Shown here one piece after another: positions 1 through 10,779 of a stretch of 64,000 nucleotides of DNA. Each line of letters begins with the position of its first letter. Positions within the stretch are counted from its first letter, which is position 1. Source of the DNA: Fragum whitleyi (Eukaryota; Mollusca; Bivalvia; Cardiida; Cardiidae); contig OX411543.1 in the NCBI GenBank assembly GCA_948146395.1, positions 26,552,026 through 26,616,025 on the forward strand, in the 5' to 3' direction. A model generated the notes under the pieces. It searched no databases and was not told the DNA's origin. It was given only the letters and a program-made list of their open reading frames with translations. A program made the position numbers and the translations under genes.

Positions 1-830
1 TCTCCTCAGAAACTACTTGATGAATTTCAACAAAACTTCACAGGAATGATCCTTTGGTGACCCTCTTTCAAAGTTGTTCAAGAAATTTGGATCGAATGAA
101 AAACATGGATTTAATGGGTGTGGCTAATTTCCAAATATGGTAAAAAGTGAGTTTTCTCAGATTCTAATCAATGGATACAAATTAAATTTTACATGAATGA
201 TCCTTGGGTGACCATTTATCAGTCTACCAAAAGTTATTGTGATCGGATGAAAAATATGCATTTTATGGGCAGAGGTCATTTATCTATATGTTTATAGTGG
301 AAACTTTGAAAATCATTTTTTCAGAATGTAATTGATGGATATCAACCAAATTTCACTGGAATGATCCTTGGGTGACCCTTTATCAGTCTACCAAAAATTA
401 TTGTGATCAGATGTAAAACATGCATTTTATAGGTCACTTCTCTATATGTTAAATAGTGAAAACTTTGAAAATCATTTTCTCAGAATCTTACCGATGGATA
501 TCAACCAAATTTCACTGGAATGATTCTTTAGTGATTCTTTATCAGTCAAAAAAATATTGTGATCAGATGCAAAATATGTCTTTTATGGGCAGAGGTCATT
601 GCTCTATATGTTACATAGTGGAAACTTTGAAAATCATTTCAACATCAGTAGAACCCAAAATATCTTAAAATCTAGATGGTTAAGCGCAAAATAGTTGTAA
701 CTGCCTACATATACTTGGTTTTGTGTAGAAATCATCTCCTTTATGACATCTGTCTATTGAGTTGATGTGATGTCCCAGGGGTCAAAGAGACTCAGGTGAG
801 CAATCTAGGACCATCTTGGTCCTCTTGTTT
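1..830 (+). mobile_element. Pearl/HINE-like element, left-truncated by window edge
   Basis: Head-to-tail units of about 165 bp (recurring 'gaatgatccttgggtgaccc', 'tatatgttatatagtggaaa') run from the window edge. They are followed by a unique 3' flank ending in 'ggtcctcttgttt' at 830. The same unit and flank recur in 846-2571 and 30184-31221. The architecture (unit array plus family flanks) matches bivalve pearl / HINE elements; the family name is inferred. Open frames inside are by-products of the repeat. Confidence 0.6.
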
Positions 831-845
831 AGTTATCTTCACTTG

Positions 846-2571
846 TTTTTAGCTCCACTGGCTGTAAGCCACTGGGGCTATTGTCATGGCGTTGTGTCCG
901 TCGTGCGTCCGTCCGTCTGTGCGTGCGTGCGTCCGGTCGTAAACTTTTCTTTAAAAATCTTCTCCTCAGAAACTACTGGATGGATTTCAACCAAACTTCA
1001 CAGGAATGATCCTTGGGTGACCCTCTTTCAAAGTTGTTCAAGAAATTTTGATCCAATGAAAAACGTGGATTTAATGGGCGTGGCTAATTTCCAAATATGG
1101 TAAAAAGTGAGTTTTCTCAGATTCTAATCAATGGATACCAATTAAATTTTACATGAATGATCCTTGGGTGACCCTTTATCAGTCGACAAAAAATCATTGT
1201 GATCGGATGGAAAATATGCATTTTATGGGCGGAGGTCATTTCTCTATATGTTATATAGTGGAAACTTTGAAAATTGTTTTCTCAGAATGTAACGGATGGA
1301 TATCAACCAAATTTCACTGGAATGATCCTTGCGTGTCCCTCTATCAGTCTACAAAAAATCATTGTGATCGGATGGAAAATATTCATTTTATGGGCGGAGG
1401 TCATTTCTCTATATGTTATATAGTGGAAAATTTGAAAATCATTTTCTCAGAATGTTACTGATGGATATCAACCAAATTTCACTGGAATGATCCTTGAGTG
1501 ACCCTTTATCAGTCTACAAAATCATTTTGATTGGATGAAAAATATGCATTTTATGGGCGGAGGTCATTTTTCTATATGTTATATAGTGGAAACTTTGAAA
1601 ATCATTTTCTCAGAATGTAACGGATGGATATCAACCAAATTTCACTGGAATGATCCTTGAGTGACCCTTTATCAGTCTACAAAATCATTTTGATTGGATG
1701 AAAAATATTCATTTTATGGGCGGAGGTCATTTTTCTATATGTTATATAGTGGAAACTTTGAAAATCATTTTCTCAGAATGTAACGGATGGATATCAACCA
1801 AATTTCACTGGAATGACCCTTGAGTGACCCTTTATCAGTCTACAAAAAATCATTTTGATTGGATAAAAAATATGCATTTTCTAGGCAGAGGTCATTTCTC
1901 TATATATTATTATAGTGGAAAATTTGAAAATCATTTTCTCAGAATCTAATTTTTTGGATATCAACCAAATTTCACTGGTATGATCCTTGAGTGACCCTTT
2001 ATCAGTGTACCAAAAATTATTTTGATTGGATGGAAAATATGCATTTTATGGGCGGAGGTCATTCCTCGATATGTTAAATAGTGGAAACTATGAAAATTAT
2101 TTTCTCAGAATGTAACTGATGGAATCATTTTCAACATCAGTAGGGCTGTCAGGCTATAGGGTTTGCATGTTTCCAGTCTGTCCATCTGTGAACCCATCCT
2201 TTAACTTTTACATGATAAAGCCCACAAATATTATAGGATTGACCATTCTCTTGAAACTTTCACAGGATGATTGAAGGGTTACAAGGATCATGACTTCCAA
2301 AACTGGGGATAATCTGTTGGATTCCATAAAAAATTCTCCTGGAATTTTCTTAGCATTATTGAATGGTCATAACGATTTTGGCTTTTGAAAATAAAGACAA
2401 TATGTTTAAAAATCACTGTAAAAGGTCTTGTTGAATTTTACTTAGTGCAATCTTGTTTTCGTGATACTGGATTCTCATAAAACCAAAGCAATCAAGTTCC
2501 TGAAATATTAGTGAAGTTTTAAGAAAAAATGATAGTCAGTAGAGCAACTCAGGCCCTCATGGGCCTCTTTT
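846..2571 (+). mobile_element. Pearl/HINE-like element, full, about 8 units of 163-167 bp
   Basis: It begins 'tttttagctccactggctg' at 846, then a CCGT/CGTG microsatellite (about 897-935), a leader, and tandem units spaced 163-167 bp (the 'aatgatcc' anchor falls at 1321, 1486, 1649, 1812, 1979). A unique tail ends near 'gggcctcttttctt' at 2571. It lies only 15 bp after the previous element of the same family. The 5' microsatellite and ~160-bp core are typical of pearl elements; classification is by architecture. Confidence 0.65.
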
Positions 2572-2582
2572 CTTATCACCAT

Positions 2583-2873
2583 TTTTATGCCCCCGATAGG
2601 GAGGCATCATAAATTTGACTTGTCCGTCTGTCCGTCCGTCCGTCATTCCGTCCAAAAACTTTAACATTGGCCATAACTTCCTTATTACTTAACATATTCG
2701 CATCATACTTTACCACAACATTCCTTGGTACATTACCTTTCTGTAGGCACATACTTTGGTGACCTTGACCCCTGGATGACCTTGACCTTCAACATAGATT
2801 GGCCATAATTTAAAATCAAAGCGGTGTCGGGGGCATTGTCATCTTACAGTGACAGCTCTTGTTCTACTAAAAT
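2583..2873 (+). mobile_element. Short pearl/HINE-like element with subterminal inverted repeats
   Basis: It starts 'tttttatgcccccga', has a (CCGT)n tract at about 2624-2652, and ends 'tcgggggcattgtc...agctcttgttc'. The 5' 'atgcccccga' is the exact reverse complement of the 3' 'tcgggggcat'. No long tandem array is present, so this is a minimal member of the same structural class. Confidence 0.55.
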
Positions 2874-2939
2874 CTTGTAACTATAGCTTGTTTAAAGCAG
2901 CAGTTGGGAGGTTTTTGGAAAAATCAACCTCTTTTCATA

Positions 2940-3060
2940 TTCCTACTGTACATAAAGCTTTGACAGACATTATAGCCTAAGATCAGCCTGCACAGATTTG
3001 CAGTCTGATCTTAGCCTACTATGCCTGCTTCTGTCTTTAGTATTGTGGTAAAAACTTGAG
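2940..3060. repeat. Small foldback repeat
   Basis: 'gatcagcctgcacag' and 'gcagtctgatctt' form a self-complementary segment around 2978-3012. Related segments occur near 5910-5960, 30060-30115 and 36780-36820, so it is an interspersed foldback repeat. Confidence 0.4.
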
Positions 3061-3409
3061 CTTGACTTTTTGAATTGTCCCGAATAATTGGCTGTTTATT
3101 TAAAGCAAGATTTGAATACAGCAAAATATGGGTTAGATTCAGAAATCCAAACAATACTTGGCCGAAACCTTAAAAAAAGTAGCAACACAAAACTTATGGT
3201 AGAAAACATTTGAGAAAAAGAAAAAATAACAGATGGCTAGTCCAACCTATTGACCCTTAAAATGGTATTCTTTCTCAGATCTAGAAATTCCATTTATCTG
3301 TAATAAATCATAAAAGAAGGGTTGGGTGTTTATAACAGGCTAACGATGTTAGGTCATTAAGTAAGGTCAATGTATTTTCCAAAGTAAAATTTATGTCATT
3401 CTTTTTCAG

Positions 3410-4051
3410 GCCACCTGCCTTGCTAGCCACCAAAAACACAACCATTCTGATGCTGTGAAATATAAATGTACAGATTGTGACTTTGCTTCAATCCTCCGAT
3501 TAGAAATCCTCCGACATTACCGAAACATTCACCTCCAACAAAAAATATATGCTTGTAATCAATGTGAATATCGTACAGGCTATACATATCTTTTGAAATC
3601 CCACTTAATGGGACATGCTGGTATACGACCTTATAGATGTAGTTTGTGTGACTATCAAGTGTGTAGCGCTAATAAAGTAAACTTACATATAAAAAATGTG
3701 CATTATGGCCAAAAAGATGCAAAATGTATTAAACTAGACTTGACGTTTGAAATTGATGCTAAACAATTTAAATGCGCTGAACCAACAAATGAAAAAGATA
3801 TTAAAGTTATTGAAATGACAGATGAAGAGGTGAAAGTTTATGTTGAGAAAAAGAGGAAAGAGGCTGAAGTAAAGAAAGCTGAAAAAGAGAGGAAAGAAAA
3901 ACTGAAATTACAGAAATTGGAAGAAAAAAATAAAATTGAGCTATTGAAGACAAAAAATAAAAAAGGTTCCAAGTCTAAAGACATGAAGATGGTCAGTCTA
4001 TTGGGTGATTTAATGGACATCAAAAAGATACAGAGTGAAGCATCAGTGTGA
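3410..4051 (+). CDS. C2H2 zinc-finger protein, terminal exon (3' part only)
   Basis: The acceptor 'ctttttcag' ends at 3409 and the frame is open from 3410 to TGA 4049-4051 (213 residues). The first residues (LASHQKHNH) look like the second half of a finger split by the intron. Three full C2H2 fingers follow, C-x2-C-x12-H-x3/4-H, opening YKCTDC, YACNQC and YRCSLC; the link between the last two (HAGIRPYRC) is a degenerate TGEKPY-type linker. The rest is a Lys/Glu-rich, probably helical tail with no fingers. This fits a nuclear nucleic-acid-binding protein. The start codon and earlier fingers lie left of the window; no ATG is expected in this exon. The subfamily is not recognised. Confidence 0.85.
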   Translation, partial: ATCLASHQKHNHSDAVKYKCTDCDFASILRLEILRHYRNIHLQQKIYACNQCEYRTGYTYLLKSHLMGHAGIRPYRCSLCDYQVCSANKVNLHIKNVHYGQKDAKCIKLDLTFEIDAKQFKCAEPTNEKDIKVIEMTDEEVKVYVEKKRKEAEVKKAEKERKEKLKLQKLEEKNKIELLKTKNKKGSKSKDMKMVSLLGDLMDIKKIQSEASV

Positions 4052-4080
4052 CATTAAGTAAACTGTCATACATATCAAAT

Positions 4081-4319
4081 GAGCCTGTGTGTGACATTTC
4101 CAACAATTTCACATTTATGCGTATCATAAAAATTAGCACCCTAGACAACAGCACATTTGTAACAAGAATGTGTTCTGATTACAAGAAGAGGGATTAAGAC
4201 ATTATCCACCTATATTGTGGATGTAGAAGACTCTGGTCAGACAATGCTTCTGGACAGGCTGGCTAGAGGCTTTGCTTTGCGCAAATGAGAAATTGTTGGA
4301 AATGTCAGGCACAGGCTCT
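4081..4319. mobile_element. Foldback MITE (family with 'gagcctgtg' ends)
   Basis: The left end 'gagcctgtgtgtgacatttcc' region is mirrored by 'ggaaatgtcaggcacaggctc' at the right end. A second copy is at 28400-28636 and a decayed one at about 27364-27793. It begins 30 bp after the zinc-finger stop codon, so it would lie in that gene's 3' UTR. Confidence 0.55.
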
Positions 4320-4819
4320 AATGATAATCTCAATGCCAATCCAGTGAAATTATCAAAAAGTTATAGAGCATTATTTGAGCAGAGCCCAACAAAGTAAATT
4401 TTAATGACATCATAATGATGTTGCTTAGCAATCACATGTAAAATGACATGCTTTCAGTAAATATGTCCCAAAATTTTCTCAAATGTCCCTTTTTAGCATT
4501 AAAGAAATAGAATATTTTTTTCAGTTAGGATTGATTCATATTTCTTTTTGTGAACAACACGAACTATATTGTCACTTGTGGCTCAGCCACTATTGAAAAT
4601 ACAGCTTTTGTTTGTTACTCAATGAAATATAAATTGATCTTACACTGAAACAAACAATTATCCTGTATTTCATCCACTGGGGGTAATCTAAGTGGGGATT
4701 GTGGCACCAATGTTCACCAAGATTCGTACATTCTGATTGGCTGAAAAATTGGTTTCATTACTCGAGAAAAACAATTTGGATTATGAAGCTTTTTAGCTCC
4801 ACTGGCCGAAGGCCACAAG

Positions 4820-5580
4820 ATTAAAGTGATATTAGCTGTTATTGGCTAATTCCTCTTGCCACCAGATTTTCATGTTATTTGGTCAACTTACCCTATATGT
4901 GACATAAATTGATTTTTGAAATCTGCAGCTACCTCTCTTTGTTTATTGTTAATTAGTATTACTGGTACCTTTGTTTGGTACTAATTTTGTTCTTTATTGG
5001 AGTAAAATTGTTATGGTGGTATTTTTAAAATGTTGTCTCTATCTTTTATCTAGTTACCATTCTTTATAATACACTTGTTACCAGAGTGAAATAAACCCAT
5101 TTAATAACTAATAGAATAATTAATACAACTATGAAAATGAGCTGAGAGCTGAAAGTAATGCCTTTTTGTCACCTTGAATGACAAAATAATTTGTTCATGA
5201 AGTATTATGTTGATCTTTTGGAAAAAAAGGGTTATATGATAAAAAAAAATACCAATCACCTTTTAATGAAATACCACAAAATACCAAATTTAAAAGTATC
5301 ATCTAAATCATAAAATCTTGACAAAGTCATGTGTTCATCTGTTTTAGATGACTTGTTTAAAATACAGACGATATTGCTCGAACAACCACCATTTTCATTA
5401 AATGACCATCATGAAAAGTCCATTCACCTTAAGCAACATCTCTGAAAAAGTGCACATTCTTAAATGAAAAATTGGTTATTATTGATGTTAAGATGTTAGA
5501 TCCCATAAAAACCGCCTAACTTAGACGATTCTAAGGGGTTCCAACATCAAAGAGTTTAGTAAGAATTATGCAAGAAACTA
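4820..5580. other. No gene seen; old repeat fragments
   Basis: AT-rich sequence without recognisable coding content. A short piece at 4794-4815 matches the start of the 'agctccactggc' pearl-like family. About 5360-5560 is a decayed member of the foldback family that elsewhere carries 'ttaagcgacca' ends. Confidence 0.4.
5090..5095 (+). terminator. Candidate poly(A) signal for the zinc-finger gene
   Basis: AATAAA about 1 kb after the stop at 4051. It is a clean canonical hexamer, but nothing in the sequence proves its use. Confidence 0.25.
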
Positions 5581-5588
5581 TGCAAGCA

Positions 5589-5800
5589 TTCGATCCCCGA
5601 CGACGGAACTCATTCTTTCGGACTATTTGCCTCTCACCAATGGGTCAATAATTGTACACCTATGTGGGATAGCAACTGGAACCTTGGAAAGAATGTAATG
5701 GTAGTACTGGTGTGAGAAATAAAAGGAATTCATTGTAAGGTGCACCAGCCGCTGCAATACAGCTGAAAGATTGTTGAAAGTGGCGTAAAACCCCATTCAA
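5589..5800 (+). mobile_element. tRNA-derived SINE, 5'-truncated
   Basis: It starts at 'cgatccccgacgacgg' (equivalent to the B-box region of full copies), continues through the shared body (cattctttc, gactatttg, cctatgtgggatagcaactgg) and ends 'gttgaaagtggcgtaaaac'. The tRNA-like head is missing. The full-length relative is 52811-53084. Confidence 0.65.
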
Positions 5801-6177
5801 AAAAGGAAAACGAAATTTATGCTGTCAAAATGACCTTATTTATTTGTCCTGAAATATTCTCTTTAGTGACCAGTTCCTATTAGCGACCACTATAAAGCTT
5901 TAACACTACGGGAAGATTGTGATCAGTCTGCACAGACCTGCAGTCTGGATCAACATTACCTGATTTCCTTTATGCCCTGCATGGAAAGATTAGGAGCATA
6001 TTGTTTTACAGTAACTGTTGTCCGTCTGTCTTTCTGTCAACAAAAAAAATTAACTTCATCAAATATTTCCAGTCTATTCCAGATATAATGCTTATAAAAT
6101 GATAGACCTCTGTTGATGCTAAGCTCAAGGTCATGTGATGAGGTCAATTATGTGACAAGTTTATAAAAAAAATATCC

Positions 6178-6425
6178 AGTCAACTCGCGATTTTGAAAAG
6201 TCATACGCCGTAGAAAATAAAATCGCACGATGTCGCAAATATACAAAACCCGGCAGGTGGCTATATCGTAGGCAGCTTTTTGGAGAGGGAAACCCCATGT
6301 CGAGGGGTGCCAGTCAACTCGTTCCACAGTCAACTCGTGGCGATTTTGGTCAACTCTTTCCCCAAAATTGGTCAACTCGTTCCCCAATCGATTTTTTCTC
6401 GGTCAACTCGTTCCCCAAAAATTAT
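6178..6425 (+). repeat. Short direct repeats of 'gtcaactcgttcccca'
   Basis: The words 'gtcaactcg' / 'ggtcaactcgttcccca' recur six or more times between 6312 and 6418 with spacers of 10-25 bases, and once more at 6179. They form a small irregular array. No coding role is visible; the frames through it are incidental. Confidence 0.6.
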
Positions 6426-6682
6426 CTTATTATCACTGGATATTTCAACGGACGTTTTTGTACAAAAAATAATGTCGAGTGGATTATTGCAAAACTATTG
6501 TAAGTGCCATTAAATAAACATGCTGTAAAATATGTTTAGGCTGACTCCTCATTATCCCTTTCATCAAGCACGCTTGCTGTGAGTTAGATATAGTCGTCAC
6601 TACAGCAAATCAGTGTATGTGCGTTCTCCGGCCAATTTTGGGCGGAGCGTCACTCCTTCATTTATGGATGTATTTTCAAAAT

Positions 6683-6938
6683 TGTGACCCATTTCGCGAA
6701 AAGGGACCATCGGAAAAATGCGTAAAGTGTCGACCCTAGTCAGACTGCGCGTACTACGCGCAGACTGACTAGGGTCGAAACGTTTCGAGTTTTGATAATT
6801 AATTCTGAAGCTAGAAGGATCAACCTACCTGTCTGTGAAATGCGATCTTTGTTTGGCCTGTACTAGAACCAATCTTTTTATTCAATTATTCATTCTAAAT
6901 TATTCCAAGATGGCCCCTTTTTGCATGACAGGTCACAT
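6683..6938. mobile_element. Foldback MITE (family with 'tgtgaccc...ggtcaca' ends)
   Basis: The left end 'tgtgacccatttcgcgaaaa' is mirrored by the right end near 'ttgcatgacaggtcaca'. An internal hairpin at 6731-6777 pairs 'cgaccctagtcag' with 'ctgactagggtcg'. Other copies are at 49453-49717, about 50240-50445 and 58509-58753. Confidence 0.65.
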
Positions 6939-7047
6939 TATTACTTCTTGCAAATGTCCCCCACCATGAGCACCCTAGTAAGCATTCTAGGGGACACAAT
7001 TCTGATCAAATATTGGTGAAATTTGGTCAGGATGTTTATCATGTCAC

Positions 7048-7325
7048 AAGGACAAATGTCCGGAGCCTGTATGTCTGTTTGGCCATTAGCAATCATACAA
7101 ATATATTCTCCTCCTAAATTAATGGATGAAATTCAACCAAACTTCACACACACCTGGGTCATGTTTTTTCAAATTACTTAAAAGAATTTGAATCGGGTTC
7201 AAAACGGGGTCAAAAGGTCAAATCTACTCTATGTTCTAGAGGTCCAAATGGTTCAATAGTTGTCAAAATTGGTCACAGTGTTCATCTTCATGATATCTAG
7301 GTCATGTTGTATGCCTGCACATGTG
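7048..7325 (+). mobile_element. Decayed single-unit pearl-like repeat
   Basis: It contains the unit-like words 'ctcctcctaaattaatggatg' and 'aaattcaaccaaacttcacac', and 'aaaggtcaaatctac', shared in kind with the longer arrays. Only about one unit is visible and the ends are unclear. Confidence 0.35.
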
Positions 7326-7336
7326 TATTCTGCGTA

Positions 7337-7692
7337 ATTAATGAACTGGCAGGGCGGGGCTTAACTGTGACGTAATTTGGCGAGTTTACTTTTCAATAGT
7401 TTGGGTTCTTTCGAATCTTAGTCGGTAATCATCGTTAACCCTTTCAAATAATTGTATCCTAAAACCTTAAGGATTCACGTGCTTTGAGAAAGTGAACACA
7501 TTTCATCGTTTGGTAACCAATGCCTCGTAACTTCAGCTTGATTAAGCTGAAGTTACGAGGATTTGGTTACCAATCTACGATTTTTGGTCTCGAGTTATTT
7601 ATTTCGACTCTCTTTAGAAGTAGGTTATTTTAAATAAAAGCTGATTTCCCGTAACCCTAAGTGCATAGGCCCCGCCCTGCCAGGGCATTAAT
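7337..7692. mobile_element. Foldback MITE with 'attaat...ggcagggcggggc' arms
   Basis: The left arm (7337-7361, 'actggcagggcggggc') is the reverse complement of the right arm (about 7668-7692, 'gccccgccctgccaggg'), each bordered by 'attaat'. Inside, 7523-7560 is a perfect hairpin with two 17-base arms (left arm 'cctcgtaacttcagctt') and a 4-base loop. A similar hairpin core occurs at 29822-29866 and 44284-44310. Confidence 0.6.
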
Positions 7693-8194
7693 CTTGGATA
7701 ATAACACAAGGGTATCTGTGATGGTTGTTCTCTATAGAAGAAAATGGGAGCAGTGTGAGAAAAGGCAGTTTTATATCCGTATGTTGTTCTGTTTTGGGAG
7801 AGCATTCAGAGTTTGGTGCAGCCTATAACGATTCCAGCTGTCTGTACTTTATCAAGTTGATCTTTAAGGTAGATGAGGATTTCCCCTTCCAAACTTACCA
7901 TCTGATTTCAACCAAAACTCATAGAAATGATCCTTCAGAAAAATACCTCATAGAATTTAAATACACAAGGAAAAATTGGGGCTAATGAACCCTAATATTT
8001 AACATGCATCGTTTTTTAATTGCTCTCTATCAATGTTCTAAAAAAACACTTGAGTAAAATTTTGTGTAATCTTGATACAACTCGAGGTTGGTGCTTGTAC
8101 GCTGACGTCAGGAAGAAAAGTGGACAATTGAAGTTCCCATATCGCCCACCTTTGTCCTCTTGACTTTAGCTTTTTCAAATTGAGTTACCTTCTA

Positions 8195-8864
8195 CAGTTA
8201 GTAACATCATGAAATTGACATTCACTTCAATCTAAACCATTCTATATCATTTACTCAGCGTTTCATTATTCATTCCAAACACTCACTCAAACGATTCCGA
8301 AACGCTCAAACTCATTGAAAAATATAGAATCAACAACGTCATACAAAATAAGTTTGGATAGAGAAAATGGCGATTTCACTGACATATCTCAAATTGTGAG
8401 CGTCTAATAGGTCTTTGAAGAAATAGAAAGCTATCTAAAGATCTTGTATGTATATTTTATTAAAGGGAGGTAATCATTATCGCTGTTCGATCCCCGACGG
8501 CGGCACTCATTCTTTCCGACTATTTGTCTCTCGACAATTGGTTGATAACCGTAGACCTATGTGAGATAGCAGCTGGAGGCTAGGAAAGAATGTGGTGGTT
8601 GTACTGGTGAGAGAAATACCTGGAATCCATTGTTAGGTGCTCCAGCCGCCGCGATATAACTGAAATAATGTTGAAAGCGGCGTTAAACTCAATTCAATTC
8701 AATCAATCAATCATTATCGCTAATTTTGTTCACACTGAACAAAATTTGCGACACTGGATTACCTCCCATTAAATTCACTCAAAACTCGCTCCACACTCAT
8801 CCAATATCATTCCAAAACCATTCCTAAATCATTCACATTGTCAATTCCTCGATGTTGTTAACTG
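8195..8864. mobile_element. Tc1/mariner-like MITE carrying a nested SINE
   Basis: The ends are 'cagttagtaacatcatg' (after TA at 8193) and 'gatgttgttaactg'. This is the same family as 9851-10250, 42661-42810, 46515-46986 and 47238-47719. The palindromic core 'aaagggaggtaatc...gattacctccc' at about 8463-8768 is split by a SINE with its own target duplication. Confidence 0.6.
8472..8721 (+). mobile_element. 5'-truncated SINE with 13-bp target-site duplication
   Basis: The identical 13-mer 'aatcattatcgct' lies at 8472-8484 and 8709-8721. Between them is the SINE body from 'gttcgatccccgacggcgg' to 'ggcggcgttaaactc' plus an 'aatc'-rich tail. The truncated head and perfect target duplication are typical of LINE-driven retroposition. 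Confidence 0.8.
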
Positions 8865-9399
8865 TGAGATCATTAAATGACAATTTTAAGACACATTCTT
8901 AGCAAAATCATTAGTGTTACCTGATACACTTTTTAAAAAACAAACACAGTCTTTTTTTTCATTATTGAGTAAATACTTTCTTCAAGAAATAATTCACAAG
9001 AATGTTACATCTACAACCTTTTCATTCTTACTTAGTAGCCATACTGAAATATTTTGACCGATTGGTAACACATTACTGCTCCTTTTTCTGTGCTATTATG
9101 GACAACGTGCATCGCACGACGGCTACTGGATTACAGACAACAAAGTGTTCCATATATTCACCATGAGCAGGCGAGCTAAAAAGGGTATCAGTGAAAATTT
9201 GATGTCTGTTTTCTGGAAGACATTTTACATCATGAGAAAACAGGACAGCTTAAACAATAAAAGACGTTTACGCAAGTCAAAAAGAACAAATTTCGATTTC
9301 GTTCGATTTCTATGCCTAAATACGCGCCTTCTCGACTCTCTTTTCTCGAAAAGAAACTGCACTGATAAATTCGAGCCTAAAGTGATCAACCAAGACAAA

Positions 9400-9691
9400 T
9401 TTGTTAGTTTGAATGGGGTTTTACACCGCTCTCAACAATCTTTCGGTTATGTCGCGGCGGCTGGTGGATGAAGCGTCTACCAATGGATTCCTGGTATTTC
9501 TTTCACCTGTACAACCACCACATCTTTTCCTAGCCTCGAGCTGCTATCCCGAATAAGTTTACGCCAAAAATGATTATCAACATATTGGAAATAGTACGGG
9601 AAAGGTAGACCGCCATCGGGGAACGAACCCGGGGCCTCTAGATTGACAATCCGGCCGACGCGTTACCAACTGCGCTATGACGGCGGCTACT
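9400..9691 (-). mobile_element. tRNA-derived SINE, near full length, minus strand
   Basis: Read on the minus strand it opens 'gccgccgtcatagcgcagtt' (A-box-like), has 'ccgggttcgttcc' (B-box-like), then the body and a 3' end 'gttgagagcggtgtaaaacc'. Flanking 13-mers 9387-9399 and 9692-9704 (caaccaaRacaaa) differ at one base and look like a target duplication. The tRNA-like head alone (about 9608-9686) could be mistaken for a tRNA gene. Confidence 0.7.
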
Positions 9692-9850
9692 CAACCAAAA
9701 CAAAGTAATGGTTATTGTCAATGTGGCTCTTGAATACGTAAAAGGGGTTTGAGCGTTGAAATGAGTAAGGTTCGACGTTAAATTTATGCGTCTTGAAAAC
9801 ACAATCAGAAATAATCTGGGAATTTTGGTCAAGTTGGGGGCCTCTTGCTA

Positions 9851-10250
9851 CAGTCAGCTACATTGTGAAATAGACAATGAATGATTTTTGATTTGTTATG
9901 AATGATTTTGGAGCGAGCTTTGAATGAATTTCAAGGGGGTTAAATCATCGACAATTTCGTCCAAATGATCGGACAAAATAATCCGCGATAATTTATTATC
10001 TCCCTTTAACTTAAATGTGTGTACTTTTATGATTTTGTGTCTTCACAATCAAACCAGACGCTTGGAAATTAACTACAACCTTAATGCAATTATTCGATCT
10101 ATTTGCCCTTAAATATTGACCATTTTGACGAATTCTAATCGTTTTAGTACGATTTAGGGGCGTTGTTTGAAATGAATGATTGGAGCATTGAGCGAGTGAT
10201 TTGAATGGTTTTGGTCGGGATGAGTGTCAATTTCACGGTGTTATTAACTG
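9851..10250. mobile_element. Tc1/mariner-like MITE, 400 bp, TA target duplication
   Basis: TA-flanked (9849-9850 and 10251-10252). The ends are 'cagtcagctacattgtg' and 'cacggtgttattaactg', imperfect inverted repeats. The central segment has the family's 'ctccctttaa' palindrome. No transposase is encoded. Confidence 0.7.
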
Positions 10251-10410
10251 TATGTCTTTGCGGTAAGGACTCCATCGGGGCAGATCTTTCGCTAGAGCAT
10301 CAATTGCAGCTTATGCGCTACGATACGCGAGTCAAAATGGTTTTAGAATTCGAGTCGAAGATTTCTCTGCCTCTAAATTTTCAACGTCATTGCATTTTCT
10401 TTCTTGATAT

Positions 10411-10671
10411 TGTGGGTCCGTGATAGTTCTGCAATATTTCGAAACTCGTGGCGTTTCACAAGGTTAACCGAGGTTCGCTACTGAAATCATCTTGTCGAGC
10501 CAAGGGTTGCGAACGTTTTACTTATCTTTATTCGAGAAGAAGCTATCGATTCGATACCCCTTGACTCGTGAAGATGTACTGAAATCCGATGATCAGGAAA
10601 CCTCGCCACGGTTAACGCGGTTAGCTTTCATCACTTCTGAGACGTTGTGAAACTAATACGGGTCCAATACC
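10411..10671. mobile_element. Foldback MITE related to the 'gtggacccgtaatag' family
   Basis: The ends 'gggtccgtgatagttctgc' and 'aactaatacgggtcc' are inverted. The interior (10490-10575) reappears in opposite orientation at about 43850-43940 (shared 'gaagctatcgattcgatacc' region), so two copies lie in opposite orientation in this window. Confidence 0.5.
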
Positions 10672-10779
10672 TAAATGAAAACGTCCATCTGTTCGCAGCA
10701 CTTGTTATTAGAGAGGTTTTCATTCAAGGAGAACCTGTATTGCATATAATTTTGAATTACATTTCCGCCAGTTAACATA

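Noticed and set aside
816..1461. Open frames with repeated protein-like words, echoed at 30216-30446
   Set aside because: The similarity comes from the pearl-like repeat itself. Frames shift between units and no known domain is present.
1150..2130. Regular array, CRISPR-like at first sight (also 16930-17700)
   Set aside because: Units are ~160 bp, units are similar throughout with no unique spacers, and the genome is eukaryotic.
3838..4023. Minus-strand frame opposite the zinc-finger exon
   Set aside because: Shadow of the Lys/Glu-rich coding strand; Phe/Ser-rich with no domain.
9145..9471. 108-residue frame beginning MFHIFTMSRRAKK
   Set aside because: Its 3' third is the tail of the minus-strand SINE. 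No splice or domain support for the rest.
9608..9686. Possible tRNA gene (minus strand)
   Set aside because: A and B boxes are present, but it is the head of a SINE with flanking target duplication, and the stems are imperfect.
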